Counted from the first letter of the stretch, positions 1 to 9,771 are shown. The stretch is 40,523 nucleotides of DNA from Bacteroidales bacterium (GCA_031254805.1 JAIRTP010000042.1:1-40523); one strand, 5' to 3'. Notes: generated from the sequence alone by a model not told the origin. Numbers and translations: made by a program.

Positions 1-129
1 TATTTGGGTTTTCCATAAAAGCGATGAAGTCAATGTAGTACATCAGCGTCTGCCTATTAGTTGACGTGTTATCAACTTTAACAGTTGATTAAACACCGGC
101 TGTCCGGTGAAATTTGTACCTTTGCTCAT
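1..129 (-). pseudogene. IS4-type (DUF4372-like) transposase, N-terminal remnant
   Basis: Reading leftwards from an ATG at 127-129, the first 28 codons give a peptide beginning MSKGTNFTGQPVFNQLLKLI. From memory this resembles the conserved start of Bacteroidota IS4-type transposases with a DUF4372 N-terminus (pattern FTGQPxFNQLL). An in-frame TGA at 43-45 ends it and the other frames do not continue the family convincingly, so the copy looks broken. The rest lies outside the window. A -7 element (TAACTTTG on the minus strand, 151-158) sits 22 nt before the ATG, as if the original promoter survived. The family assignment rests on about 20 residues. Confidence 0.5.
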
Positions 130-132
130 TGG

Positions 133-600
133 TTATTTTTTTTGACAATACAAAGTTAACCAAAAAGGGCTGACTTCCATTATCGGAAATCGGCGTTGAT
201 TTTGTGCTCCCTCCAAAAAATGTTTACCGGACAGTAATATTTCCAAATACTTCTGCGTTAAATCTTGCATTATATCAGCAAGGACTTTCTTGTAATCGTA
301 AAATTCGCATCCAATTCCTCGTTGCGGTTCAAGGTTAAAGCTTTAAATTCTTCTCGGTTCACATGCCTGTTTTTTAGAGTTCTATGCAAATTCATTTTTT
401 TTGCTAAATACGACAATTTGAAATGCATACCCCGCATGCCTTTTGTCAAAAGTAATGGATAAACCTTTTTCCAAATGTGCCTTCGATGACAAAACGCGAT
501 CTGTTTTTTTGACTTCGCCGTGATTTTATTGGTTTTAGCATTTTATCAAACACTTTTAAATTTTCATGCAGATAGGGCAAGTTTACTGCAAAAAAAAAGC
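133..600. other. intergenic stretch without a convincing gene
   Basis: About 470 nt between the IS remnant and the metK promoter. On the minus strand there are two small open frames, 270-437 (55 codons, starts MRGMHFKLSYL) and 133-270 (45 codons, starts MQDLTQKYLEI), joined by a TAATG stop/start overlap. Neither resembles a family I know. A plus-strand frame at 265-462 lies across them and has no better claim. This may be old mobile-element debris. No tRNA or clear terminator was seen. Confidence 0.4.
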
Positions 601-601
601 A

Positions 602-609
602 TACCTTTG
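602..609 (+). promoter_or_regulatory. -7 promoter element of metK
   Basis: TACCTTTG matches the Bacteroidota -7 consensus TAnnTTTG. A transcription start a few bases downstream (about 614-618) would place the SAM-II-like aptamer at the very 5' end of the metK transcript. No clear -33 TTTG lies at the usual 19-21 nt distance. Confidence 0.6.
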
Positions 610-618
610 CATTTGATT

Positions 619-672
619 TTTAGTGGAGAAATTTGATTGATTGCAACCACGCAAAAAAAATGCTAAAACAAT
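619..672 (+). promoter_or_regulatory. SAM-II-like riboswitch upstream of metK
   Basis: The 5' leader of metK has the layout of the SAM-II (metA-type) aptamer. P1 is GTGG (623-626) pairing with CCAC (647-650). The loop begins with ATTT (631-634) and ends with the conserved TTGCAA (641-646). After P1 comes AAAT (658-661), able to pair with ATTT to form the pseudoknot, followed directly by GCTAAAA (662-668), the conserved 3' block. SAM-II is a small H-type pseudoknot known from proteobacterial and some Bacteroidota methionine/SAM genes. The downstream gene makes SAM, so feedback control fits. The 3' block is about 70 nt from the metK start, so the mode of control is not obvious from position alone. 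Confidence 0.72.
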
Positions 673-739
673 GGTTTTTTGTCTTCAATCGTCTTTTTCC
701 TCATTGAATTTATTTATTAATATTAAAGAATGAAATGTC

Positions 740-2032
740 ATGGGTTATTATTTCACATCAGAATCAGTTTCGGAAGGCCATCCCGATAAAGTAGCCGATC
801 AAATTTCGGATGCGTTATTAGACGCATTTTTAGCTTATGATCCTAAATCTAAGGTTGCTTGCGAAACATTGGTAACCACGGGTCAGGTTATCGTCGCGGG
901 AGAGGTTAAGTCGGATACTTACGTGGATATTCACGACATCGTACGTCGCGTGATCAATCGTATAGGTTATACAAAGAGCGAATATCGATTTGATGGAGAT
1001 TCTTGCGGGATATTTTCCGCCATTCACGAGCAGTCGGGCGATATCAATCGCGGCGTTGAACGCGAAGGCGACGTCATGCAACAAGGAGCCGGAGACCAAG
1101 GAATGATGTTTGGATATGCTTGTTGCGAAACGGATGAATATATGCCATTGACTTTGGAACTGTCGCATCTTTTATTGCAAGAACTGGCTAAAATCCGCAG
1201 GGAAGGCAAAGAGATGACTTATTTGCGTCCCGACAGCAAATCGCAAGTTACGCTTGAATATGAAGACGATCATCAGCCGAAACGTATTCATACCATTGTT
1301 ATCTCTACGCAACACGATGATTTTATCAAGCCGAAAGACAATTCTTTTGACGCGGAATTTGAAGCCGACGCCGCAATGCTTAAGAAGATCCGCGAGGATG
1401 TAAAAAATATCTTGTTGCCGCGTATCATGAAGCAATTACCTAAACGTTTACACGATCTTTTTGACGATCAAATGATTCTTCATGTCAATCCGACCGGTAA
1501 ATTTGTGATTGGCGGTCCTCACGGCGATACAGGATTGACGGGGCGCAAGATCATCGTCGATACTTACGGCGGTAAGGGAGCGCACGGCGGCGGCGCTTTT
1601 TCAGGAAAAGATCCTTCAAAAGTAGACCGTTCGGCGGCTTATGCGGCGCGTCATATTGCCAAGAATCTTGTAGCTGCAGGCGTAGCGGACGAAGTGTTGT
1701 TGCAATTATCCTATGCGATCGGAGTAGCCGAACCTATCGGAATATTTGTCGATACTTATGGAACGGCAAAAGTGAATATGACGGATGCTCAAATAGCAAA
1801 AAAAATTATGAATATATTTGATTTAAGACCAAAAGCAATCGAAGATCGTTTCAATCTTCGCGCTCCCATCTATGAAGAGACTGCTTCTTATGGTCATATG
1901 GGACGAGCGCCTCGGAAAGTGACGAAAGTATTCATTTCTCGTTACGAAGGGGTGAAAGAGATGGAAGTTGAATTGTTCACTTGGGAAAAATTGGATTATA
2001 TCGAACCGGTCAAAGCGGCGTTTAATTTATAG
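740..2032 (+). CDS. metK: S-adenosylmethionine synthetase
   Basis: Makes S-adenosylmethionine from methionine and ATP, the main methyl donor of the cell. The 430-residue product is of family length and carries the expected signatures: GHPDK at residues 13-17 (metal/ATP binding, N-terminal domain), [12 protein letters not shown] near 116-127, [13 protein letters not shown] near 258-270, and a glycine-rich segment followed by [12 protein letters not shown] near 290-301. The ATG at 740 begins directly before the conserved N-terminus ([17 protein letters not shown]), so the start is secure. It stands alone, with its own promoter and riboswitch-like leader upstream and a strong hairpin terminator downstream. 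Confidence 0.97.
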   Translation: MGYYFTSESVSEGHPDKVADQISDALLDAFLAYDPKSKVACETLVTTGQVIVAGEVKSDTYVDIHDIVRRVINRIGYTKSEYRFDGDSCGIFSAIHEQSGDINRGVEREGDVMQQGAGDQGMMFGYACCETDEYMPLTLELSHLLLQELAKIRREGKEMTYLRPDSKSQVTLEYEDDHQPKRIHTIVISTQHDDFIKPKDNSFDAEFEADAAMLKKIREDVKNILLPRIMKQLPKRLHDLFDDQMILHVNPTGKFVIGGPHGDTGLTGRKIIVDTYGGKGAHGGGAFSGKDPSKVDRSAAYAARHIAKNLVAAGVADEVLLQLSYAIGVAEPIGIFVDTYGTAKVNMTDAQIAKKIMNIFDLRPKAIEDRFNLRAPIYEETASYGHMGRAPRKVTKVFISRYEGVKEMEVELFTWEKLDYIEPVKAAFNL

Positions 2033-2105
2033 GAACTTGATTTTAAAGCATTTAAAGTCAAAATATTAAAACTATAATATATCGTAATTATTTTTAGGTT
2101 TTAAT

Positions 2106-2146
2106 AAAAAGCGGAAGCAGGATTTATCTATTGCTTCCGCTTTTTT
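2106..2146 (+). terminator. intrinsic terminator after metK
   Basis: A perfect stem (AAAAAGCGGAAGCA pairing with TGCTTCCGCTTTTT), a 12-nt loop and a run of six T. It lies about 75 nt after the metK stop and closes that transcription unit. Confidence 0.88.
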
Positions 2147-2207
2147 GCGTCAACCAGTTTCATGGCAGAACGCTTTTTTTTATTCCCATTTTAAAAACTT
2201 AGCCGTT

Positions 2208-2255
2208 TTGTAACATTCTTGATATTTATTCTGTAATATTGCCAAAATACCTTTG
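2208..2255 (+). promoter_or_regulatory. Pho-box-like operator and -7 promoter of the porin gene
   Basis: TTGTAAC (2208-2214), 17 nt, TGTAATATT (2232-2240), 7 nt, then the -7 element TACCTTTG (2248-2255). The same three elements with the same two spacings occur in front of pstS (3548-3595). There is no -33 TTTG at the usual distance; the repeats occupy that position, as expected for an activator-dependent promoter. PhoB is the likely activator by function of the two target genes; that is inference. Confidence 0.65.
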
Positions 2256-2282
2256 CGCCGTAATTAAAAATTAGAAATAAGT

Positions 2283-3542
2283 ATGAAAAAAATGGTATTT
2301 TTATTTTGCGGCTTATGTCTTTGTGTTACAGGTTTTTCACAACACAGTGAACAAAATGCAACCAACGATTTGGAACAGAGAACCCAAAAGCTTGAAAAAG
2401 CTTTGCAAGCGTTACAAAAGTTGAAAGTTTCCGGCTATATTCAAGCGCAATATCAATGGGGCGAACAAGACGCTTCGTTGAAGGTAGGCGCGCCGAACGA
2501 AAATCCGGACAAGGCGTTTCAACGTATTGGCATTCGACGCGGGCGTATTAAATTTACGTACGGCGAGCGTGTTGCATCCGGAGTCTTTCAATTGGATATA
2601 ACGGAGAAAGGAGTGGGAATAAAAGACGCTTATTTAAACCTGCAAGATCCTTGGATCGGTTTTGCAGGATTGAAAGCCGGCGTTTTTGACAGGCCGTTCG
2701 GTAATGAAATAAGCTATTCATCGTCAAAACGAGAATCTCCCGAACGTTCAACGATTTTTCAAACGCTTTTTCCGGAAGAAAGAGATTTGGGCGTTATGCT
2801 GTACTTGCAAGCTCCAAAAAGCTCATCGTGGCATTTTTTGAAGCTTGAAGCGGGATTATTTGCCGGAAATGGGATTAAACAGGATACCGATAACAAAAAA
2901 GATTTTATCGGTCATTTGTCGGCAGACGGCAAAATAGGAAAACATGTAGAACTTGGCGGCGGAGTTTCATATTATTACGGGAACGTATATCAAGGAACCG
3001 AAAATGTCTATAAAATGGACGGCGTCGCGTTTGTGCTTAATGATAATCCTGACAATAAAGGAAAATTTGCTAAACGCGAATATATAGGATTTGATGTGCA
3101 ATTCGGTTTAAAAAGTATTTTAGGCGCCACGCAATTACGGGGAGAGTATCTCTTTGGACGACAACCCGGCGGCGCGTCAAACAGCAAAAGCCCCAACTCA
3201 TCTTCTTTACCTGCAACGGATACATATATTCGCGATTTTCTCGGAGGATATGTAATATTTGTTCAAGGAATAGGAAAATTGCCTTTATCGATAGTTTTAA
3301 AATATGATTGGTATAATCCCAACACGAAAGTTGCAAAAAACGAGACAGGATTGAATAATACCGGCGCCTCGGATGTAACGAGAAATACATTTGGCTTTGG
3401 AGCTTTGTGGCAAATCAATAAGGATATTTATCTACAAGCTTTTTATGAAATAAATAAGAATGAGATCTCGCAAAATCTTGACGGTTATACAAGCGACCGT
3501 AGAGACGATCTTTTTACCTTAAGATTACAATATAAATTTTAA
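2283..3542 (+). CDS. OprO/OprP-type phosphate-selective porin
   Basis: Outer-membrane channel of the porin O/P family, 419 residues. The N-terminus is a typical signal peptide (MKKMVFLFCGLCLCVTGFSQ). Residues about 25-50 form a short amphipathic helix (NDLEQRTQKLEKALQALQKL), as in the trimer-forming coiled coil of these porins. The rest is beta-strand-like, with the family features SGYIQAQYQWG, GIRRGRIKFTY and VFDRPFGNEISYSS, and the chain ends in LRLQYKF with a terminal Phe as expected for an outer-membrane barrel. It sits directly before pstS and shares an upstream control element with it, which supports phosphate as the substrate. Substrate selectivity itself cannot be read from the sequence. 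Confidence 0.88.
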   Translation: MKKMVFLFCGLCLCVTGFSQHSEQNATNDLEQRTQKLEKALQALQKLKVSGYIQAQYQWGEQDASLKVGAPNENPDKAFQRIGIRRGRIKFTYGERVASGVFQLDITEKGVGIKDAYLNLQDPWIGFAGLKAGVFDRPFGNEISYSSSKRESPERSTIFQTLFPEERDLGVMLYLQAPKSSSWHFLKLEAGLFAGNGIKQDTDNKKDFIGHLSADGKIGKHVELGGGVSYYYGNVYQGTENVYKMDGVAFVLNDNPDNKGKFAKREYIGFDVQFGLKSILGATQLRGEYLFGRQPGGASNSKSPNSSSLPATDTYIRDFLGGYVIFVQGIGKLPLSIVLKYDWYNPNTKVAKNETGLNNTGASDVTRNTFGFGALWQINKDIYLQAFYEINKNEISQNLDGYTSDRRDDLFTLRLQYKF

Positions 3543-3547
3543 CTGAA

Positions 3548-3595
3548 TTGTAACGACTTTGTCTTCTGTTTTGTAATATTACGCTTATATTTTTG
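3548..3595 (+). promoter_or_regulatory. Pho-box-like operator and -7 promoter of the pst genes
   Basis: TTGTAAC (3548-3554), 17 nt, TGTAATATT (3572-3580), 7 nt, then TATTTTTG (3588-3595), a TAnnTTTG -7 element. The geometry is identical to the element before the porin gene. The -7 box ends 5 nt before the upstream ATG at 3600, so transcripts should start at or after that codon. This favours the ATG at 3627 as the pstS start. Confidence 0.68.
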
Positions 3596-3626
3596 CATCA
3601 TGATCATTAAAAATAAAATCAGAAAA

Positions 3627-4442
3627 ATGAAAAAAACAATTTTAACTGCGATCATTTTAACGACTATCGCATTAGGCGCGCAAGCGCAACGAATCAAAGG
3701 ATCCGACACCATGTTGCCGTTATCCCAAAAAGAAGCTGAAGAATTTATGAACGTTAATCCCTCGCAGACCGTCACTGTAACCGGAGGCGGTAGCGGCGTG
3801 GGAATATCGGCGTTGCTTGAAGGAACGACCGATTTAGCGCAACTTTCCCGTAAAATAAAATTTGATGAAAAACAAAAATTCCAGTCGAACGGCAAATCAG
3901 TAAAAGAAGTAATTGCCGCTTACGATGCATTAGCCATTGTGACGCATCCTTCCAATAAAGTAAAAAATCTTACCCGCGAACAATTGGAAGATATTTTTAC
4001 CGGAAAAATTAAGAACTGGAAAGAAGTGGGCGGCGACGATTTGGCGATTGTTCCGTACGCTCGTGAAACATCTTCCGGAACATATGAATTTTTTAAAGAA
4101 AGCGTGCTGAAGAATAAAAATTATATGACGGGAATTATGAGCATGCCGGCGACGGGAGCGATCATTCAATCCATCAGTCAAACAAAAGGCGCTATTGGTT
4201 ATGTAGGATTGGCCTATCTCAATCAAAATGTGAAAGCGATCCATGTATCGTATGATCAAGGAAAAACTTTTGTGGAACCTTCGGTTGCAAATGCCAAAAA
4301 TGAGACCTATCCTATTGTGCGGCCTTTATACTATTATTATGAGTCTGCGTCGGAAAATAAGGTAAAACTGTTTATTGATTTTGTGTTGTCAACAAAAGGA
4401 CAGCAAATTGTATCGGAAATCGGTTTTATATCGGTAAGATAA
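3627..4442 (+). CDS. pstS: phosphate-binding protein of the Pst transporter
   Basis: Periplasmic phosphate receptor that hands phosphate to PstC/PstA. The ATG at 3627 is chosen because it opens a clean signal peptide (MKKTILTAIILTTIALGAQAQ); the ATG 27 nt upstream would add a charged stretch and probably lies upstream of the transcript start. The 271-residue product has the family hallmarks: IKGSDTMLPL after the signal peptide, GGGSGVGI, the segment LTREQLEDIFTGKIKNWKEV, and ARETSSGTYEFF, which contribute the phosphate-binding Ser/Thr/Arg residues. It is a short PstS, as is common outside the Proteobacteria. pstC follows 40 nt downstream on the same strand. Confidence 0.94.
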   Translation: MKKTILTAIILTTIALGAQAQRIKGSDTMLPLSQKEAEEFMNVNPSQTVTVTGGGSGVGISALLEGTTDLAQLSRKIKFDEKQKFQSNGKSVKEVIAAYDALAIVTHPSNKVKNLTREQLEDIFTGKIKNWKEVGGDDLAIVPYARETSSGTYEFFKESVLKNKNYMTGIMSMPATGAIIQSISQTKGAIGYVGLAYLNQNVKAIHVSYDQGKTFVEPSVANAKNETYPIVRPLYYYYESASENKVKLFIDFVLSTKGQQIVSEIGFISVR

Positions 4443-4482
4443 ATATAAAAAAGGACAAAAAGTCACAGGCTTCATTTACGAC

Positions 4483-5691
4483 ATGAAAAAACTCCGGAAG
4501 ATTACCGAACAAATTGTCAAGCTATTATTAACTGTCAATGGCGGAGTCACAAGCCTCGCCATTTTACTTATTATTGTTTTTCTGTTTAAGGAAGGATTGG
4601 GATTATTCAAAAATCCTTCCGTTGAAAAAGGATACGTCCTTTGCGTAAATTCGGCTAATAACGTAGAACGACTCTCTTCGTATGAGATCAAGCAAATATT
4701 TGATTGGAAAACAACCGATTGGAACGAAATTGGAGGAAATGCCGGAACAATCGCGCCTTTCAGATTTGAAGAGATATTTTCGCTCTATTCCGATGAAGAG
4801 TTAGGAGAAGATTATTCGCTGCTTCCCGAAAAATTAGGCGAAGTTATCGCAAAGGATATCAATATTATCGCTTATATTCCGCAGGAGTTTTTTCCTCAAA
4901 ATAACAATGCCGTAAAAATATTAACTTCTGAAAATATTCGGTTTTCAGATTTCTTTGGAGGAACGGAATGGCTGCCGACCACTACGCCTTCGCCTCAATT
5001 TGGCGTATTTCCTTTAATATTAGGAACGTTATGGATCAGTCTTTTTGCTATTCTTATAGCCCTTCCGTTGGGCGTGGGCGTAGCCGTTTATCTGTCGGAG
5101 TTGGCAAGCGAACGCGTGCGGAAAATATTGAAACCTGCTATTGAGCTCTTAGCGGGTATTCCTTCTGTGGTTTATGGTTTCTTCGGATTGGTAGTTTTGG
5201 TTCCTTTGGTTCAGAGAACTTTTAATTTGCCGGTTGGAGAGACGGCTTTTACAGGAAGTCTGATATTAGCGATCATGGCGTTGCCCACAATTATTACAAT
5301 TGCCGAGGATGCGATGAGAAATACGCCGAGAGCTATGCGTGAAGCGAGCTTAGCGCTTGGAGCTACCCATTGGCAAACAATCTATAAAGTAATCATTCCA
5401 TACTCTTCATCAGGAATTATGGCGGCTATCGTTTTGGGAATCGGAAGAGCTATTGGAGAGACGATGGCCGTATTGATGGTAACGGGCAACGCAGCCGTAA
5501 TACCTTCTTCTTTATTTCAACCGATAAGAACTATTCCGGCGACTATTGCCGCCGAATTGGGAGAAGCTCCCGTCGGCGGAGCGCATTATCAATCGTTGTT
5601 TTTGCTGGGATCTATTCTTTTTATTATCACAATGATAATCAGCATATCTGCGGAATTCATCTCAAGACGTCGACAAAGTAAAGGTATCTGA
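4483..5691 (+). CDS. pstC: phosphate ABC transporter permease, with PstS-like periplasmic insert
   Basis: Inner-membrane permease subunit. The product is 402 residues, about 80-100 longer than the classic PstC. TM1 lies at about residues 10-35. Residues about 45-165 are not membrane-like and precede the conserved ABC permease core, which starts near LILGTLWISLFAILIALP and includes the EAA loop (REASLALGATHWQTIYKVI). Within the insert, YEIKQIFDWKTTDWNEIGG resembles the PstS segment REQLEDIFTGKIKNWKEVGG encoded just upstream, and INIIAYIPQEFF resembles the PstS segment GAIGYVGLAYL. The insert therefore looks like a shortened PstS-type fold fused into the first periplasmic loop. I recall long PstC proteins in other Bacteroidales, so this may be a lineage feature. 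Confidence 0.92.
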   Translation: MKKLRKITEQIVKLLLTVNGGVTSLAILLIIVFLFKEGLGLFKNPSVEKGYVLCVNSANNVERLSSYEIKQIFDWKTTDWNEIGGNAGTIAPFRFEEIFSLYSDEELGEDYSLLPEKLGEVIAKDINIIAYIPQEFFPQNNNAVKILTSENIRFSDFFGGTEWLPTTTPSPQFGVFPLILGTLWISLFAILIALPLGVGVAVYLSELASERVRKILKPAIELLAGIPSVVYGFFGLVVLVPLVQRTFNLPVGETAFTGSLILAIMALPTIITIAEDAMRNTPRAMREASLALGATHWQTIYKVIIPYSSSGIMAAIVLGIGRAIGETMAVLMVTGNAAVIPSSLFQPIRTIPATIAAELGEAPVGGAHYQSLFLLGSILFIITMIISISAEFISRRRQSKGI

Positions 5692-5693
5692 TC

Positions 5694-6548
5694 ATGCATA
5701 AAAGAATAAAACAAAAAATAGTATTTATCGTATTACGCTTATTAGGAATATTGATTGTCGGAATATTGCTGTGGATATTGGGATTTATAGTATATAACGG
5801 CGCGGAGGTTATTAATTGGACATTTTTGACTACCGCTCCGACAGAAGGCATGACGGCGGGAGGAATATTTCCCGCGATTGTCGGGACGTTTTGCCTGATA
5901 ACAGGAAGCGTCGTTTTTGCCTTTCCTATTGGGGTATTATCTGCCATTTATATGAATGAATATGCCGGAAATACATGGATAGCTAAGTTTATTCGCATTA
6001 TGACCAATAATCTGGGAAGCATTCCGTCTATTGTCTTCGGATTATTTGGCATGGCGTTATTTGTTAATACCTTAGGATTTGGAGATTCTATTATTGCCGG
6101 CTCTTGCACGCTTGGCTTGTTAGTTCTTCCGGTGATCATACGAACTACGGAAGAAGCGTTAAAATCTATCCCCGATACTTATCGTACAGGAAGTTTGGCT
6201 TTGGGCGCTACAAAATTACAGACAATTTGGCGCGTGATATTGCCTATGGCTTTTCCAAATATCATTACGGGGTTGATACTCTCCATCGGAAGAGTTTCGG
6301 GAGAAACCGCTCCTATTTTATTTACCGTAGCCGCTTATTTTCTTCCCAAATTGCCTGACAGTATTTTCGATCAGGTAATGGCTTTACCGTATCATTTATA
6401 TGTCATCGCAACCAGCGGAACCGACATCGAAGCTTCCCGGCCAATCGCTTACGGAACAGCTTTGGTATTGATAATCGTCGTTCTTTTAATAAATCTGTTA
6501 GCGACGTTTTTAAGAAAATATTTTGCGAAGAAGGTGAAAATGAATTGA
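5694..6548 (+). CDS. pstA: phosphate ABC transporter permease PstA
   Basis: Second membrane subunit of the Pst phosphate importer, 284 residues with about six predicted membrane segments. The permease core is typical: MTAGGIFPAIVGTFCLI, MNEYAG before the central helices, and an EAA loop near IPDTYRTGSLALGATKLQTI. It starts 2 nt after the pstC stop, so it is translationally linked. No pstB or phoU follows; the next elements are a terminator hairpin and a tRNA on the other strand. The transporter must use an ATPase encoded elsewhere. Confidence 0.95.
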   Translation: MHKRIKQKIVFIVLRLLGILIVGILLWILGFIVYNGAEVINWTFLTTAPTEGMTAGGIFPAIVGTFCLITGSVVFAFPIGVLSAIYMNEYAGNTWIAKFIRIMTNNLGSIPSIVFGLFGMALFVNTLGFGDSIIAGSCTLGLLVLPVIIRTTEEALKSIPDTYRTGSLALGATKLQTIWRVILPMAFPNIITGLILSIGRVSGETAPILFTVAAYFLPKLPDSIFDQVMALPYHLYVIATSGTDIEASRPIAYGTALVLIIVVLLINLLATFLRKYFAKKVKMN

Positions 6549-6720
6549 GAACAAAAGGCTTATAGCGAAGATTTGCTTTTTTATTTCTCATAATTTTGGA
6601 ATGCCTGAAATATTTGCTGGCGTATTTGGCATATTCTTTCAAGATTATAAAATCCGGACGTCATTAACAAAACCGTTATCAGATTCGCGCCGCCAAGTTT
6701 ATAATCATCCGTGATACGCT

Positions 6721-6760
6721 AAAAAAAGAGGCCGTCGAAAATTCGACAGCCTCTTTTTTT
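6721..6760. terminator. bidirectional hairpin terminator between pstA and tRNA-fMet
   Basis: Nearly perfect inverted repeat: AAAAAAAGAGGC, one C:A mismatch, GTCGAA, a 2-nt loop and the complementary arms ending in seven T. It has an A run on one side and a T run on the other, so it can end the pst transcript from the left and the tRNA transcript from the right. It begins 2 nt beyond the tRNA 3' end. Confidence 0.88.
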
Positions 6761-6762
6761 AG

Positions 6763-6834
<72 letters not shown>

Positions 6835-6848
6835 ATTTATTTGCGCTG

Positions 6849-6877
6849 CAAAGGTAATCATTTTCTTCATAACTTTG
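6849..6877. promoter_or_regulatory. divergent -7 promoter elements for tRNA-fMet and era
   Basis: TACCTTTG on the minus strand (6849-6856) is 14 nt before the tRNA. TAACTTTG on the plus strand (6870-6877) is 25 nt before the era ATG. Both match TAnnTTTG. Because the two sites face apart and are only 13 nt apart, their upstream halves must overlap, so RNA polymerase could probably occupy only one at a time. Confidence 0.6.
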
Positions 6878-6902
6878 CCACAAATTAATTAAATATTTTT
6901 TT

Positions 6903-7778
6903 ATGTCGCATAAATCGGGCTTTGTCAATATCTTAGGAAATCCGAACGCCGGAAAATCCACCTTAATGAACGCTTTAGTCGGCGAGAAACTCTCCATTAT
7001 TACCGCCAAAGCGCAAACGACAAGGCATAGAATTTTGGGAATCGTCAGCGGCGAAGACTTTCAAATTGTCTATTCCGACACGCCCGGATTGCTCAAGCCT
7101 TCCTATAAATTACAAGAACGCATGATGCAATTTGCCGACGCCGCCATTCAGGATGCGGATATTATATTATATGTATGCGAAGTCGGCGAGACGAAGATAC
7201 TGGACGAATATGCCGAGAAAATAAAAAGGAGCGGAATCCCCGTCATTGTCGCGATCAACAAAATCGATCTGGCTGATCCTGATTTGGTAGCGGAAAAGGT
7301 CGATTTTTGGCGACAGAAATTTCCCGACGCCGAAATCGTTCCCGTATCGGCGCTCGAAAAGGTCAATTTAGACTATCTCATCAAAAGGGCGACCGATTTA
7401 CTCCCTGAATCGCCTCCTTATTTTTCCAAAGACGAATTGACCGATAAATCGATGCGTTTTTTTGTGTCGGAGATCATCCGCGAAAAAATTTTTCTGTTTT
7501 ATCAAAGAGAAATTCCTTATTCCGTAGAGATCGTCGTCGATAGTTACAAAGAAGAAGAGAAGCTAATTCGCATCTCCGCAGTCATTTACGTAGAGCGAGA
7601 CACGCAAAAGGGAATCATCATCGGCCATCAAGGAAAAGGATTGAAAAAAGTAGGAACAGAAGCTCGTAAAGACATTGAAGCCTTTGTCGGGAAAAAGACG
7701 TTTTTAGAAACCTTCGTCAAAGTGCGCAAAAATTGGCGAGAAAATCCCAAAGATCTCAGAACGTTCGGTTACGAATAG
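6903..7778 (+). CDS. era: GTPase Era
   Basis: Essential small-subunit assembly GTPase that binds the 3' end of 16S rRNA. The 291-residue product has the GTPase motifs in order: G1 GNPNAGKST at residues 12-20, G3 DTPG near 59, G4 NKID near 119 and a G5 VSA near 148. The C-terminal half is the type II KH RNA-binding domain, with the motif GIIIGHQGKGLKKVG. The ATG at 6903 fits the family N-terminus (HKSGFVNILGNPN). The gene appears monocistronic; no terminator is obvious after it. Confidence 0.97.
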   Translation: MSHKSGFVNILGNPNAGKSTLMNALVGEKLSIITAKAQTTRHRILGIVSGEDFQIVYSDTPGLLKPSYKLQERMMQFADAAIQDADIILYVCEVGETKILDEYAEKIKRSGIPVIVAINKIDLADPDLVAEKVDFWRQKFPDAEIVPVSALEKVNLDYLIKRATDLLPESPPYFSKDELTDKSMRFFVSEIIREKIFLFYQREIPYSVEIVVDSYKEEEKLIRISAVIYVERDTQKGIIIGHQGKGLKKVGTEARKDIEAFVGKKTFLETFVKVRKNWRENPKDLRTFGYE

Positions 7779-7816
7779 CCCGCTTCTCCCAATTTCCGCC
7801 TTTCACACCCCCTACA

Positions 7817-7871
7817 ACTTTATGACTTATGGACTTTACAAACTTTATAGACTTTGAGACTTTATAGACTT
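7817..7871. repeat. degenerate tandem repeat of ACTTTATAG-like units
   Basis: Within the 294-nt gap between era and pyrG lie about six consecutive 8-9 nt units of the form ACTTTATG, ACTTATGG, ACTTTACAA, ACTTTATAG, ACTTTGAG, ACTTTATAG. Two related units occur in the opposite orientation at 40067-40093. The remainder of this gap shows no open frame of note; the pyrG promoter is at its right end. Confidence 0.6.
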
Positions 7872-8024
7872 CCCCCATCTCTCATTTCACAATGTCAATC
7901 AAACCGCATATCTGAGGCATGTTCAAAGTATTCTGCGGCGTTTTATCTGCCAAACTCAAATCCCATATACGATAAAAAACATTTTTCATACCGAAACAAT
8001 TTTTGATGCGGTTGGCCTATCTAA

Positions 8025-9695
<1,671 letters not shown>

Positions 9696-9771
9696 AAAAT
9701 CAAATATGCAAAGTCGATTTTCGTTCCATCATCAATAAATCAGTTCATCATAACTCAATAATTATAATAAA

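Noticed and set aside
133-437. Two small minus-strand ORFs (270-437 and 133-270) with TAATG overlap as a possible operon
   Set aside because: No recognisable family and no promoter in front of them; short frames in decayed AT-rich DNA are expected by chance. Mentioned only in the description of the stretch.
3600-3626. pstS start at the ATG at 3600
   Set aside because: The -7 box ends at 3595, so the transcript likely starts at or after this codon, and the ATG at 3627 gives a clean signal peptide.
6549-6720. Remnant of pstB after pstA
   Set aside because: No Walker A, signature or Walker B text is found in any frame of this gap.
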